Assembly (NCBI RefSeq): GCF_014649375.1
Contig: NZ_BMSX01000028.1
Location: 1-64,000 of the forward strand
DNA length: 64,000 nucleotides
Source of the DNA: Streptomyces aurantiogriseus
Lineage (GTDB): Bacteria; Actinomycetota; Actinomycetes; Streptomycetales; Streptomycetaceae
Reading direction: 5' to 3'
How positions within the stretch are numbered: position 1 is the stretch's first letter; each line of letters starts with the position of its first letter. A program made the position numbers and the translations under genes. This document shows, in pieces, positions 45,332 to 54,115 of this stretch. The notes below the pieces were generated by a model. That model worked only from the letters and a program-made list of their open reading frames with translations, did no database searches and was not told where the DNA came from.

Positions 45332-47593
45332 ATGTCGAGCCGAGACACGATCCAGTACGCCTCCGACGCAGGCCTTCTCATGATCCCGGGCGATCCGGTG
45401 AAGGACTTCGCGCCGGGGTTCGCCGTCTTCGACGACTCTGTCCCCGCCCTGCGCGTGTTCGTCCTGGGCCAGCTGCGGAAAGAAGGCATCAGGCCGGCAC
45501 CGCACAAGGCGAAGTGCGATGCTGTCATACCGATACGCGTGAGTCTCGTCCCTCGGCCCGACAACGACTACGACACGCGTGCCGTCTCGGTCGCCGCCCC
45601 GCCCGGCCACGACGGGTCCGTTCTCGACCGGCACATGGGCTATCTCTACAGCAGCGCGCTGCACGTCACGAGCGAGAGCATCCGCAGGCTCGCCGAGGAG
45701 ACCGGGACGCCCGTCGGCTGTCACGGATGGATAGAGCTCTACGACCTCGAAACCGACAGCCGTTTCCACGACGACGAGGACGGCGAGCACGAGGCCGACG
45801 CGGACTGGGAGCCCAGCCGCCACGAGCTGGTGTCGTGGGCGGAGCAGAAGGCCTTCGGGTATGCGATCGGTTCCGTACGGGTCCTGCTGCCTGAGCGTCA
45901 GACCGTGCGCGCTCTCGTGGACGCTTACCTGACCGGTCGTCAGCAGGCAGCCGACCAGCACACGGAGAAGAAGCCGGCCCGGACGGGTGTCGAGCTGGTA
46001 CTGCGTCGGGCGCTCGCCGAGCGGCTCGCCATCCGGCTGCGGACCGGCCTGAGCCATCGCGCCGCCGGCGGGACGTGGGGCCGGGAGACCGAGCGTGACC
46101 GCGAACGGCAGCGGCGGGACGCCGAGGCGCGGCCGCTCCTGCACGCCTGGGAGACGTACCGGAGCTCGGCACACGGTTTCCGCAACCTGCGTGCCGTCAC
46201 CCGATCCGTCTACCACCACACCCGGATCCTCGTCCTGGACGAGTCCGGCGTAGAGGTCGGGCAGTACCACCAGCCGAACGGTCCCCTCACCCTCGTCGAC
46301 GAGCGGGTGCGCGCCGAGGCGCTCGACGCGCTGCGCGCGCACGGGGTGGACATGGACGCACCCGAGCACCTGGCGGCCCTCAGCGGCTTCCCGGACGCGG
46401 TGGTCGTCGTGAGCGGAGGCACCTGGTCGATCCGGCTCTCGAAGCCGGGGATGTCACGGAACCGGCTCCCCGAAGCAGGCTGGTTCGACCCGGACACGGG
46501 CACGCTCACCGTATACGCCGCGCCGCTCGCCGAACCGTTGACAGTACTGCTGCGCCGACACGGAGTGCGGCCGCTGCTCGTGACCTGGGGCGCGCCGCGC
46601 GAGGAGGTGGAGCGGCACAACCTCCGCGCCGCGGTCGCGCCGACTGACATCAGCCCGGTCAGCCGCTCGAGCCGGGTGACGACCGCCGCGCAGCAGCTGA
46701 TCCCGGAGCCCCACCGCCGCTGGCTCGACGCCAAGCCCGACGACGGGGAGGCGCCTGCCGCGAAGGCCGGGAGCCTGCTGCCGCCGCTCATCGACGACGC
46801 GGCGGAGAACCCGTACTACCGGCGAGCCCTGGAGCCGCTTTTCGGGGCCGCCGTGGACCTGGCGCAGCGCGGGCCGTGCCGGCTCTGCGGTCGCTCCGCC
46901 CAGTCGGCACGCCCGGGGCTCTTCTACTGCCACGGCTGCTGCGCCCTCGCAAGAAACGGGGTGCTCCGGGACACGGGCGAGGACGGCGCGTGGACGGAAG
47001 CGATCGTATACGCGCTGCGCAGGCTCGCGGAGATCGAGTTCTCCGGGCCGCCGTCCCTCGCCCAACTGGACCGCCTCTGCGTCCCGTTCGAGGACCCCGG
47101 CCTGGTCGATGAGGCGATGCTCTGCCGTTTCCTGGTGCCGCGCCCTGGCTCCGTGCTGCTGAGTGCACGGCCGGCGCGTCCAGCCCGCACCTGGACGGAG
47201 TGGCTGGGATACGCGGGGCTCCTCGCGAACGGGGTCCGCACGTCGATGGGTACGGCGACCACGGCCACGGACGGGCACCTGTGCCGTTCCCTGTTCGAGC
47301 GGCACGTGGACGACTTCCTCCACCACTGGGGCGTGGCCCACGAGCCAGAGCCCGCCTACCCGCGCCACCCGGAACTCAACACGACCGGCCTGCGAGCGGA
47401 CTGGCGTCTGGCGGACGGCACGTTCGTCGAAGCCCTGGGCCTCATGACGAAGGAGGCGTACGCGGCGAAGGTCACGCGCAAGCGGGAACTGGCCCGCCAC
47501 CACGGCCTGCGTCTCGTCACGGTCACGGCCGAGGACCTGGACCGCCTCCCGGAGGTCTTCGCTGACTGGCTCCCGAAGGGCTCGGCCGGCTGA
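45332..47593 (+). CDS. Large protein with HIRAN-like, zinc-cluster and PD-(D/E)XK nuclease-like regions
   Basis: This is a 753-residue protein with ATG 45332. Residues about 60-135 resemble a HIRAN domain ('DAVIPIRVSLVPRPDNDYDT' then 'HMGYLYSSAL'), a module that binds DNA ends or stalled forks. A Cys cluster near 516-538 ('CRLCGRSAQSARPGLFYCHG' then 'CC') suits a zinc ribbon. The C-terminal 100 residues ('LFERHVDDFLHHWGVAHEPE', 'RADWRLADGTFVEALGLM', 'YAAKVTRKRELARHHGLRLV') fit a PD-(D/E)XK fold with Asp, Glu and Lys in order. A DNA-repair or anti-phage nuclease role is plausible. No known system with this exact order comes to mind. It stands alone with its own terminator. Confidence 0.75.
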   Translation: MSSRDTIQYASDAGLLMIPGDPVKDFAPGFAVFDDSVPALRVFVLGQLRKEGIRPAPHKAKCDAVIPIRVSLVPRPDNDYDTRAVSVAAPPGHDGSVLDRHMGYLYSSALHVTSESIRRLAEETGTPVGCHGWIELYDLETDSRFHDDEDGEHEADADWEPSRHELVSWAEQKAFGYAIGSVRVLLPERQTVRALVDAYLTGRQQAADQHTEKKPARTGVELVLRRALAERLAIRLRTGLSHRAAGGTWGRETERDRERQRRDAEARPLLHAWETYRSSAHGFRNLRAVTRSVYHHTRILVLDESGVEVGQYHQPNGPLTLVDERVRAEALDALRAHGVDMDAPEHLAALSGFPDAVVVVSGGTWSIRLSKPGMSRNRLPEAGWFDPDTGTLTVYAAPLAEPLTVLLRRHGVRPLLVTWGAPREEVERHNLRAAVAPTDISPVSRSSRVTTAAQQLIPEPHRRWLDAKPDDGEAPAAKAGSLLPPLIDDAAENPYYRRALEPLFGAAVDLAQRGPCRLCGRSAQSARPGLFYCHGCCALARNGVLRDTGEDGAWTEAIVYALRRLAEIEFSGPPSLAQLDRLCVPFEDPGLVDEAMLCRFLVPRPGSVLLSARPARPARTWTEWLGYAGLLANGVRTSMGTATTATDGHLCRSLFERHVDDFLHHWGVAHEPEPAYPRHPELNTTGLRADWRLADGTFVEALGLMTKEAYAAKVTRKRELARHHGLRLVTVTAEDLDRLPEVFADWLPKGSAG

Positions 47594-47687
47594 GCCGGGC
47601 CGCGCGGCCCACCACCTCGCGCACACCCGGAATCGCCCTGTCGGCCGACGCGTCCACGCGGCAACGCGCCGGGTCCCGCGGCCCTCG

Positions 47688-47710
47688 GCCGCCCGCGCTC
47701 CGCGGGCGGC
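47688..47710 (+). terminator. Hairpin after the nuclease-like gene
   Basis: A perfect 10-bp GC stem (47688-47697 with 47701-47710) has a 3-base loop. A 14-bp palindrome at 47597-47610, just after the stop, may add to termination. The site also lies past the end of the opposite-strand TerD relic and could serve both. Confidence 0.7.
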
Positions 47711-47770
47711 GGATTGCGCGACCTCCTTTGGTTGCCGTCAGGAAAGCGAGCGCGGGCCCATACGCCCGGG

Positions 47771-48649
47771 TCATCCGGCGACGTCGACTCCGTAGCATCT
47801 GGCCAGGTCGGCCGGGCCGTGGACGTAGCCCTGCCCGACGGCACGCAGCCGCCAGCCGTCGCCTCGGCGGTGGATCTCAGCGAGGACCATGGTGCGCTCG
47901 GTGGTGGCGGCGCCGAGGGTGGCCCGGGCAGTCGGGGCCGCTCCGACGCCGCACGTGGCGGTGATCCCGACGACACCGACGTCCCCGGCGTCGTCGACCG
48001 CTGCGGCAATGACGACCGGGTGGATCTCCAGGGGCAGACGCTCCAGGTCGGTCGTGACAGCCTGGTCCGTCGGCCCGTCCGTGGCCGGCCGTACGGTGCG
48101 GTCCGGGTGCTCGGGTGCGCCGTGGAAGACGAAGTCCTCGTCCCCGGCACCTGTTCATGAGCGCCGAGGGCGAACGCAACGACGTCCACGTCGCAGACAG
48201 CATGCTGACCCCACGTTGCGGCCACCGTCCAGGCCGCGTCGGTGTCGGGCACGTCGATGACGGCGCCTAGGACCAGTGCCTCTGCCATGTCCGGCTGGTC
48301 CCCAGCCGCGCTCTGTGCCCACGCGGGCGTCCGCGCAGGGGCGGGGGCCAGGAGCCAGTCGGCCTCGTGCACCCGCAGACCGAGAGAGTCGATACGCCCC
48401 AAACGCCGGCCGGGCTTCGCCGCCGGGCAGTAGCACGATGTCGGTCACGCCGGCCGAGAGGTTGACCGCCAAGGCGGCGCCCAGGGCGACAACAGGAGCG
48501 CGCGCCTCGGCGGCCTCCTCGCGGGTGCCGCCCAGGACCAGGACCCCATCCCCGGCGAAGCCGCAGAGACTCGCCTGTCGGCGCGGGCTCCCGGGCGTGA
48601 TGCGGTGTATCCAGGACATATGGTTCCTCGACGACTCCGCAAAGATCAC
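47771..48649 (-). pseudogene. TerD-family protein with N-terminal BRCT-like domain, two frameshifts
   Basis: Three pieces in order form one protein. The first is a BRCT-like region ('GVLVLGGTREEAAEARAPVV', 'GVTDIVLLPGGEARPAFG'). The second, after a shift near 48400, is 'GRIDSLGLRVHEADWLLAPA' and the start of a TerD domain ('AVIDVPDTDAAWTVAATWGQ', 'DVDVVAFALGAHEQVPG'). The third, after a shift near 48165, is 'DEDFVFHGAPEHP' through 'LPLEIHPVVIAAAVDDAG' to TGA at 47771. TerD proteins bind calcium and are linked to tellurite and stress responses. Both breaks are indels in an otherwise continuous reading. The 5' end overlaps the divergent phosphatase start. Confidence 0.75.
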
Positions 48650-49744
48650 CGCGTGTCAGGGGAGCCACGGCATGCGCTGCTGGCGGTACCCATCGCGCTG
48701 ATCGCGCTGGTCACGGTGATCGACATCCTGGCTCCGCCCAGCGTCCACCTCGGGCCCTTCCTGGTCGCCGCACCGGCTGTCACGGCGTCGTTCGCCGGGC
48801 CCCGCGCGACCGGATGCGTCGGCGCGCTCGCCGTCCTCGCCCAGGCCGTGATCGCGATGGTGCGCACCAGCCTCACTGATCTGAACCACACCGTCCAGCT
48901 CATCACTCTGATCCTCATGTCAGCGTTCGTGACCTCCTTCGCCGCCCGGCGAGAACGTCACGAGAAGGAACTGACCCAGCTGCGCTCGGTGGCGACAGCC
49001 GCACAGGAAGTGGTGCTCAAGCCGCTTCCCCACCGGATCGGTCCCCTGCGCATCGCCTCCGTCTACCTGGCCGCCGAAACCGAGGCGCAGATCGGCGGCG
49101 ACCTGTATGCCGCCGCCCGCACAGCGCGAGGAAGCCGGATTCTCATCGGCGATGTCAGGGGCAAGGGCCTCGAGGCGGTCGGCGACGCCGCCCTCCTCCT
49201 CGGCGCATTCCGGGGCGCAGCCCACAGGCGGGCCGACCTGTCTGCTCTGGTCGCCTTCCTGGAGGGAACCGTCTCCTCGGACCTGGACGACCCCGCGGCC
49301 CCCGAAGACGAGACCGCCGATCGCGGCGAGGCGTTCATCACCGCCGCGGTGCTGGACATCCCGGACGACGAGCCGACCCTTCACCTGATCAACTGCGGAC
49401 ACCCCCCGCCCCTGCTGCTGCGCCGCGGCCAGGTCAGCCTGCTCGAGGTGCGCCACCCGGCGCCGCCTCTGGGGCTCACCGAATTCGTGGAAACCGACCT
49501 TTCCGCGGAAACGTTCACCTTCGAGCCCGGCGACATCGTCCTGCTCTACACGGACGGTGTCATCGAGGCCCGCGACCGGGACGGCACTTTCTACCCGCTC
49601 ACACAACGGGCGGTCAGCGAGTCCCGCAAAGGTCCCGACGCTCTTCTGGCCCACCTGTGCAAGGACCTGTTGCACCACGCCGGCGGTCAACTCGATGACG
49701 ACGCCGCCATGGTGGCGATCGAGCGCCTGCCGGGGGCATCGTGA
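48620..49744 (+). CDS. Membrane-anchored PP2C/SpoIIE-type serine phosphatase
   Basis: This protein of about 374 residues has three or four N-terminal transmembrane helices (about 20-105: 'LLAVPIALIALVTVIDILA', 'VQLITLILMSAFVTSFA'), a linker, and a SpoIIE/PP2C domain ('RIASVYLAAETEAQIGGDLY', 'ILIGDVRGKGLEAVGDAALL', 'LINCGHPPPLLLRRG', 'DIVLLYTDGVIEARD'). Metal-binding Asp residues are present. Such enzymes dephosphorylate anti-sigma-factor antagonists. ATG 48620 or GTG 48653 can start it. Its stop overlaps a GTG (GTGA) that opens a decayed frame. Confidence 0.9.
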   Translation: MVPRRLRKDHRVSGEPRHALLAVPIALIALVTVIDILAPPSVHLGPFLVAAPAVTASFAGPRATGCVGALAVLAQAVIAMVRTSLTDLNHTVQLITLILMSAFVTSFAARRERHEKELTQLRSVATAAQEVVLKPLPHRIGPLRIASVYLAAETEAQIGGDLYAAARTARGSRILIGDVRGKGLEAVGDAALLLGAFRGAAHRRADLSALVAFLEGTVSSDLDDPAAPEDETADRGEAFITAAVLDIPDDEPTLHLINCGHPPPLLLRRGQVSLLEVRHPAPPLGLTEFVETDLSAETFTFEPGDIVLLYTDGVIEARDRDGTFYPLTQRAVSESRKGPDALLAHLCKDLLHHAGGQLDDDAAMVAIERLPGAS

Positions 49745-50109
49745 GCAGAGGTACGCACGGAGGCGTGCCTCGGGGAGACGCCCGAGTTCTGAAGCGCCTG
49801 ACGGAGATGCCGGACCGCGCGACCCGCGTGGTGTTCGCCAAGCACTGGTCGTCGTCGTCCTTGCGCTCACCGCATGCGCGGTGCTCGCCGTCGGCGAGTT
49901 GATCTCCGATGCGCCGCCGCACCTCCTGGCCCGACTCGGCGTACGCCCGGACGCCCTCGCGCCCCGGTGTGTCAATACAGCTGCCCTGAGAAAGGTTTTC
50001 CGTAGCAGCGGATTTGCGGTCGCCGGAAGTCGGGACGAGTATTTTTTAGGGCGGAACGGCCGGGGCAACCTTGATGCCGACGCCACCGGATGTGTACCGC
50101 GACCTTCGG
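49741..50109 (+). pseudogene. Decayed small membrane-protein frame
   Basis: A GTG start at 49741 overlaps the phosphatase stop, giving 'SRGTHGGVPRGDARVLKRLT' and then, after a one-base shift near 49850, a membrane helix 'ALVVVVLALTACAVLAVGEL'. Nothing recognisable follows up to the P450 relic. An AT-rich spot (gtattttttaggg) at about 50038-50050 marks a possible junction. Confidence 0.35.
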
Positions 50110-50378
50110 ACCTCGAGAATCCCGACAAGCTCGACCTCGAGCGCCCGAACAACGAGCACGTCGGCTACAGCCAGGGCATCCACTACTGCTTCGGCGCCCC
50201 GCTTGCGCGGCTGGAGGTCCAGACCGCTGTCAGCGAGTTCATCCGCCGCGTGGAGAACCCGCGGCTAGTCGAGGACCCGCCGCCGTACCGCCGTAACCAG
50301 ATCTTCCGCGGCCCGCGCCACCTCCTGGTCGACATCGACGGAATCCGCGATGAGCCCCGGAGCAATGGACAGCCATGA
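50110..50378 (+). pseudogene. Cytochrome P450 C-terminal relic
   Basis: About 85 codons end a bacterial P450: 'DKLDLERPNNEHVGYSQGIH' then 'YCFGAPLARLE', which holds the haem-ligating Cys, and 'RVENPRLVEDPPPYRRNQIF'. Everything before the haem loop is missing. The stop overlaps the next start in ATGA, so the ancestral operon was P450 followed by an alcohol dehydrogenase. Confidence 0.85.
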
Positions 50379-50712
50379 AAGCATTCCAATTCGTCGAACC
50401 GCACAAGCCGGCGGAGCTGCGCGAGGTACCGGTGCCCGAGCCCGGGCCGGGGCAGGTCCTGGTGAAGGTCGGGGGGGGCCGGCGCCTGCCACTCGGACCT
50501 GCATCTCATGGAGGCGCCCCCGGAGCGCGTGGGGCGGCTCCCCTTCACGATCGGCCACGAGAACGCGGGGTGGGTGGAGACGCTGGGACCGGGCGTCACC
50601 GGGTTCGCGCCCGGAGACCCGGTGATCGTCTATGGTCCCTGGGGCTGCGGGCTGTGCGCCAACTGCCGGGAGGGCCGGGAGAACTACTGCCAGACTCGCC
50701 CGCTGGTCGCCG
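50375..50712 (+). pseudogene. Zinc alcohol dehydrogenase N-terminal relic with a G-run frameshift
   Basis: 'MKAFQFVEPHKPAELREVPV' leads to a run of eight G at 50471-50478. With seven G the frame continues as 'GACHSDLHLMEAPPERVGRL', 'TIGHENAGWVETLGPGVTGF' and 'CGLCANCREGRENYC', the catalytic and structural zinc sites of MDR alcohol dehydrogenases. As it stands the frame is broken. Homology ends near 50712, where a reductase fragment begins, so the catalytic fold is also truncated. Confidence 0.8.
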
Positions 50713-51177
50713 AGTGCCGCCAACGGTCAGCCTCTGCGTGTGCTCTTCGTACGCACCCGCGAGGGCAAGGAGCGACTGGTCCGGCATCTCGACGAGGGCA
50801 ACAGGGCCAAGACGCTCAGTGCACCGGCCGTGGCGATCCTGGCGTACGACGTCGACTTCCACGAGCAGATGCCGACCGTCTTCCCGGCTCGCGGCGAGAT
50901 GCTCCGAGCGGCGTTCGCCGACCAGACGGAGAAGCGCGAGAGCCTCGCGGTCTACAACTCGGCACTGCAGACCGGGGTCTTCCTGCTCGCGGTGCGCGCG
51001 GCAGGGCTGGCGGCCGGTCCCATGGCGGGCTTCGACAGGGCCGGCGTGGACGGAGAGTTCTTCTCCGGTACCAGCTGGCGCTCGCATCTGGTGGTCAACA
51101 TCGGTCACCCCGGTGCTGACCCGTGGTTCCCGCGGCTGCCCCGCGTGCCGGTCGAGGACGCCATCGCCTATGCCTGA
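50710..51177 (+). pseudogene. RutE/HadB-type nitroreductase-family reductase, N-terminally truncated
   Basis: The frame reads 'PSAANGQPLRVLFVRTREGK', 'LAYDVDFHEQMPTVFPARGE', 'LAVYNSALQTGVFLLAVRAA', and ends 'FPRLPRVPVEDAIAYA'. This is the malonic semialdehyde reductase (RutE) type of flavin reductase, missing about the first 45 residues. It is joined directly to the alcohol dehydrogenase relic. The remaining frame is open and could be translated, but the FMN-binding start is lost. Confidence 0.8.
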
Positions 51178-51236
51178 GGGCACTGCCGCCGCCAGGTAGG
51201 TGAAAGGCGCCATGCCGTGGGCGCCGGTGCTCTTCC

Positions 51237-51374
51237 GAGTACCGGCGCCACCTGCACACCGCACTGGATGACCACTCCCGCCTGGCCTACACCGAAGACC
51301 TGCCCGACGAGACCGCCGCGACCTGCGCAGCCTTCCTCACCCGCGCCACCGACTTGTCCGGACAGCACGCCTAG
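51237..51374 (+). mobile_element. IS481-type transposase fragment
   Basis: Forty-five codons read 'EYRRHLHTALDDHSRLAYTE' and 'DLPDETAATCAAFLTRATDL'. This is the conserved block around the second catalytic Asp of IS481-family DDE integrases. No ends or remaining catalytic residues are seen. The fragment marks an old insertion or recombination point after the truncated genes. Confidence 0.7.
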
Positions 51375-51417
51375 GACCAGCCCCGCAGAGCGGCATCCAC
51401 GACGGCCTCCACCTCTG

Positions 51418-51945
51418 GTGGCCGCTGCCGATCAGAACGCGACCTCATCGCTTTCTGCCGCCAGCATTGTGTCGGTCAGTGCATTGGTCTTCACCGTCGC
51501 CTCATTCTGGTGGATCAACGCCAGGCAGGGGCGCCTGGAGTCGTGGGAGCCTCATTCCTTTGCAGCGATCGTCCACAGCTCCATGGTTCGCCTGCGGTTT
51601 CCGCTCGTCCTTCACAACACCGGTGCCAAGCCGATAGTCGTGCAGGATTTCAGGCTGAGCTTCCCTGATGAGCCCGCCTCTCATCTGCCGCTCCTGTGGA
51701 CGTCTTCACCATCTCGTCTCCAACCCGGGCCGGACGAGGAATCAGAGTTGCCGGCCGGATTCGTTGTAGCCGGCAGAGAAGCGCAACAACGCTTCATCGA
51801 GTTCGAGGCACCGTTTTCCGGGTTAATTCCGGAGGCCCGTGACTACAAGGTCCGAATCCAGGTGAGGGTTGGCCACCGCAAGGGGTGGCGCACGCTTCTG
51901 ACGTTCACCTTGAGGACCACCAACATCATTCATCCCGACCAGTAA
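51418..51945 (+). CDS. Single-pass membrane protein of unknown function
   Basis: The frame of about 175 residues from GTG 51418 is not certain at its start. It holds one membrane helix near residues 15-35 ('SIVSVSALVFTVASFWWINA'), then a beta-rich domain ('MVRLRFPLVLHNTGAKPIVV', 'DYKVRIQVRVGHRKGWRTLL') resembling an Ig-like fold outside the membrane. Codon use is less GC-biased than that of its neighbours, which suggests foreign origin. I do not recognise the family. Confidence 0.6.
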   Translation: MAAADQNATSSLSAASIVSVSALVFTVASFWWINARQGRLESWEPHSFAAIVHSSMVRLRFPLVLHNTGAKPIVVQDFRLSFPDEPASHLPLLWTSSPSRLQPGPDEESELPAGFVVAGREAQQRFIEFEAPFSGLIPEARDYKVRIQVRVGHRKGWRTLLTFTLRTTNIIHPDQ

Positions 51946-52704
51946 CACCGTCTGCAACAACGCCCCTATCGAACTGACGAAGGAAGACCGGAGAAAGGCA
52001 GACGCTGCGCTCCTGGAGCTGTTGGAGGAGCAGGAGAGGGGCGCTTCCACCAAGGGCGAGACCCAGCGGCGAGGCTCTTCGAACGACGAGGGCAACACCG
52101 GCACGAACCTCTAGGGCGGGAAGAAGGTCCCGGACGCTGTGGCGAATGTGTCGGCACCCCGCCCGCCGCCGCGGCCGCCCCGCTACGACGGGGTCCACCT
52201 CGGCCCGGCTCAGCCGGCACCTGCCCCCTTGTCTCTGCGGCGGCGGGGGACGACGCAGACGACGTCACTCGATACCTATGCGCCATCTCCGATACGCAAT
52301 GTCTCACAGGCTGGAGGTTCCCGCGGAGTACTGGACTGTGAGCAGTTGAGGACTGGCAAATGGAGCGGCGGCCGACGGAGAGGTCCGGCTCGGCGCTCTT
52401 CACTGAGCCCGATGGCGCTGTGCCACGCGGGCAGAGAACCGCTGGGCGACGGGCCGGTCCGGGGCAGCAGAGCCCACCAACAGCCTCACCGAGTGAGCCG
52501 CTCACGGCTCGCTGGTCGCTGTTGCGCCGGTTGCCCATGACGGCGCGGAATCTTAGGGACGGCGCCTCAGCGGTACCGCCTCTCAGGGCGGCCGGCCCCA
52601 TGAGATGCTGCACCGCCTGGCAACGCACACAAGGACTCATACGGGGCGGCGCAGGCGCGTCGACCCAGCGGCCTGCGGCAAGCTTGGGATCGGGCCCCGC
52701 GACG
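51946..52704. other. 759-base region with one short charged frame
   Basis: A plus-strand frame at 51974-52114 reads 'LTKEDRRKADAALLELLEEQ' and ends 'DEGNTGTNL'. It is very charged and helix-like and could be the tail of a lost gene or of the preceding protein after a frameshift. The remaining bases up to the serine hydrolase show nothing I can support. Confidence 0.35.
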
Positions 52705-53913
52705 TCAGGCGGACGGCGTGGGAGCCGGCGGCGGGGTCGCGTGTCCGGGCGGGCAGAACTCGGCCGAGACGACGTTCTTGCCGCCGCCGACCCAGTCGCC
52801 GTTGAAGTTCAGAGCGATCATGTGGCGGCCGTCGTTCGTGCCGAAGGCCTGTGTCGAGGAGCCGTGGATACCGCCGGAGTGGCCCCAGACCTTGATCCCG
52901 CAGCTCGTCTCGTACTCGATGAGACCCAGGCCGTAGCGCTGGCGCGGCAGGTTGCCCTCGGTCGAGACCGTGGTCGTCATCTGCTGGAGCTGGGCGGGGC
53001 GCAGCAGTCTGCCGCTGAAGAGGACGGTGTAGAAGCGGTTGAGGTCGGAGGAGTTGGTGACCATCTCGCCCGCCGCCCAGGCCCAGGACGGGTTGAGCTC
53101 GGTCACGTCGTAGGTCTTGCTCGGGTCCTCCGTGAAGGTGGAGTAGTGCCGGGTGGGCGCGGGCACGTGCGGGTCGGTGCCGGGGAAGTACGTGGCGCGC
53201 ATCCCGAGCGGCCTGGTGATGCGCCGCTCGATCTCCTCGGCGTAGGGCCTGCCGGTCAGCTTCTCGATGATCAGCCCGAGCAGGAGGTAGTTGGTGTTGG
53301 AGTACTTCCAGGAGGTGCCGGGCTCGAACTGAGGAGGGTTCTGCAGGGCGAGGGCGATGACCTGCTGCGGAGTCCAGTCGTCGTAGCGGGACTCGAGGAA
53401 CTCGATGCCCAGCACCTTCTTCGCGAACGCGGCGTCCTCGGTGAAGTTGAAGATGCCGCTGGTGTGGTTCATCAGCTGACGGACCGTGATTTTCGTGCCG
53501 TCGTGGCCGTTCCCCCGCACCAGGCCGGGCAGGTAGTGGTCGACCGTGGCATCGAGATCGGCCTTCCCTTCCGCCTGGAGCTGGAGCATGACGGTCGCCA
53601 CCAGCGTCTTGGTGACACTTCCCGCGCGGAACCGGTCGCCGTTGCCACGGGGCTGCTGCGTGGAGAGGTCGGCGACGCCCGAGGTGCTCTTCCATCCCCC
53701 GCGGGTGTCGCGTACTTCGGCCACGACGCCCGGCACGCCCGAGGCGACGGCCGCGTCCATGGCGGCCTGGGTGGCAGCGTGCCGGGACTCCCCCGTCTCC
53801 GCGGCGGTCACCGTGCGGCCCACCGCGACGGCAGGCGTCGTCAGCAGGGCCGAACCTGCCGCTGCCATCAGTGTCAGCCCCACCAGCGTCGTCCGTATCA
53901 GGCGTGTCGACAT
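52705..53913 (-). CDS. Secreted serine hydrolase, beta-lactamase/DD-carboxypeptidase family
   Basis: This 402-residue protein has a signal peptide ('LVGLTLMAAAGSALLTTPAVA'). The penicillin-binding fold has the nucleophile in Ser-Val-Thr-Lys (S99 and K102, 'FRAGSVTKTLVA'), the Tyr-Ser-Asn motif (Y204, N206, 'SWKYSNTNY') and a late 'WGHSGGIHG' in place of KTG, as in class C and DD-peptidase (R61-type) enzymes. ATG 53913 is 9 bases from GAGGG; ATG 53919 is an alternative. It is probably extracellular. It is divergent from the SARP regulator. Confidence 0.92.
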   Translation of the reverse strand: MSTRLIRTTLVGLTLMAAAGSALLTTPAVAVGRTVTAAETGESRHAATQAAMDAAVASGVPGVVAEVRDTRGGWKSTSGVADLSTQQPRGNGDRFRAGSVTKTLVATVMLQLQAEGKADLDATVDHYLPGLVRGNGHDGTKITVRQLMNHTSGIFNFTEDAAFAKKVLGIEFLESRYDDWTPQQVIALALQNPPQFEPGTSWKYSNTNYLLLGLIIEKLTGRPYAEEIERRITRPLGMRATYFPGTDPHVPAPTRHYSTFTEDPSKTYDVTELNPSWAWAAGEMVTNSSDLNRFYTVLFSGRLLRPAQLQQMTTTVSTEGNLPRQRYGLGLIEYETSCGIKVWGHSGGIHGSSTQAFGTNDGRHMIALNFNGDWVGGGKNVVSAEFCPPGHATPPPAPTPSA

Positions 53914-54115
53914 GTGCATCTTCCCTCTCTCGGCTCGCGGGAAAGCATCGTGCCGACCACTCCTAACCGACCGCCAACGTCCCGCCAACGCCCCGCCCAC
54001 GGCGATGAGGTGGCGCCCTTTGAACCGGGCCCGGTGCTGAACGAAGATGATGTTCTTCGATCGACGTCGGACGCCGGATGTTCGGTGTTCGGCGCCCGAC
54101 GCGGGGGGAGTGCCG

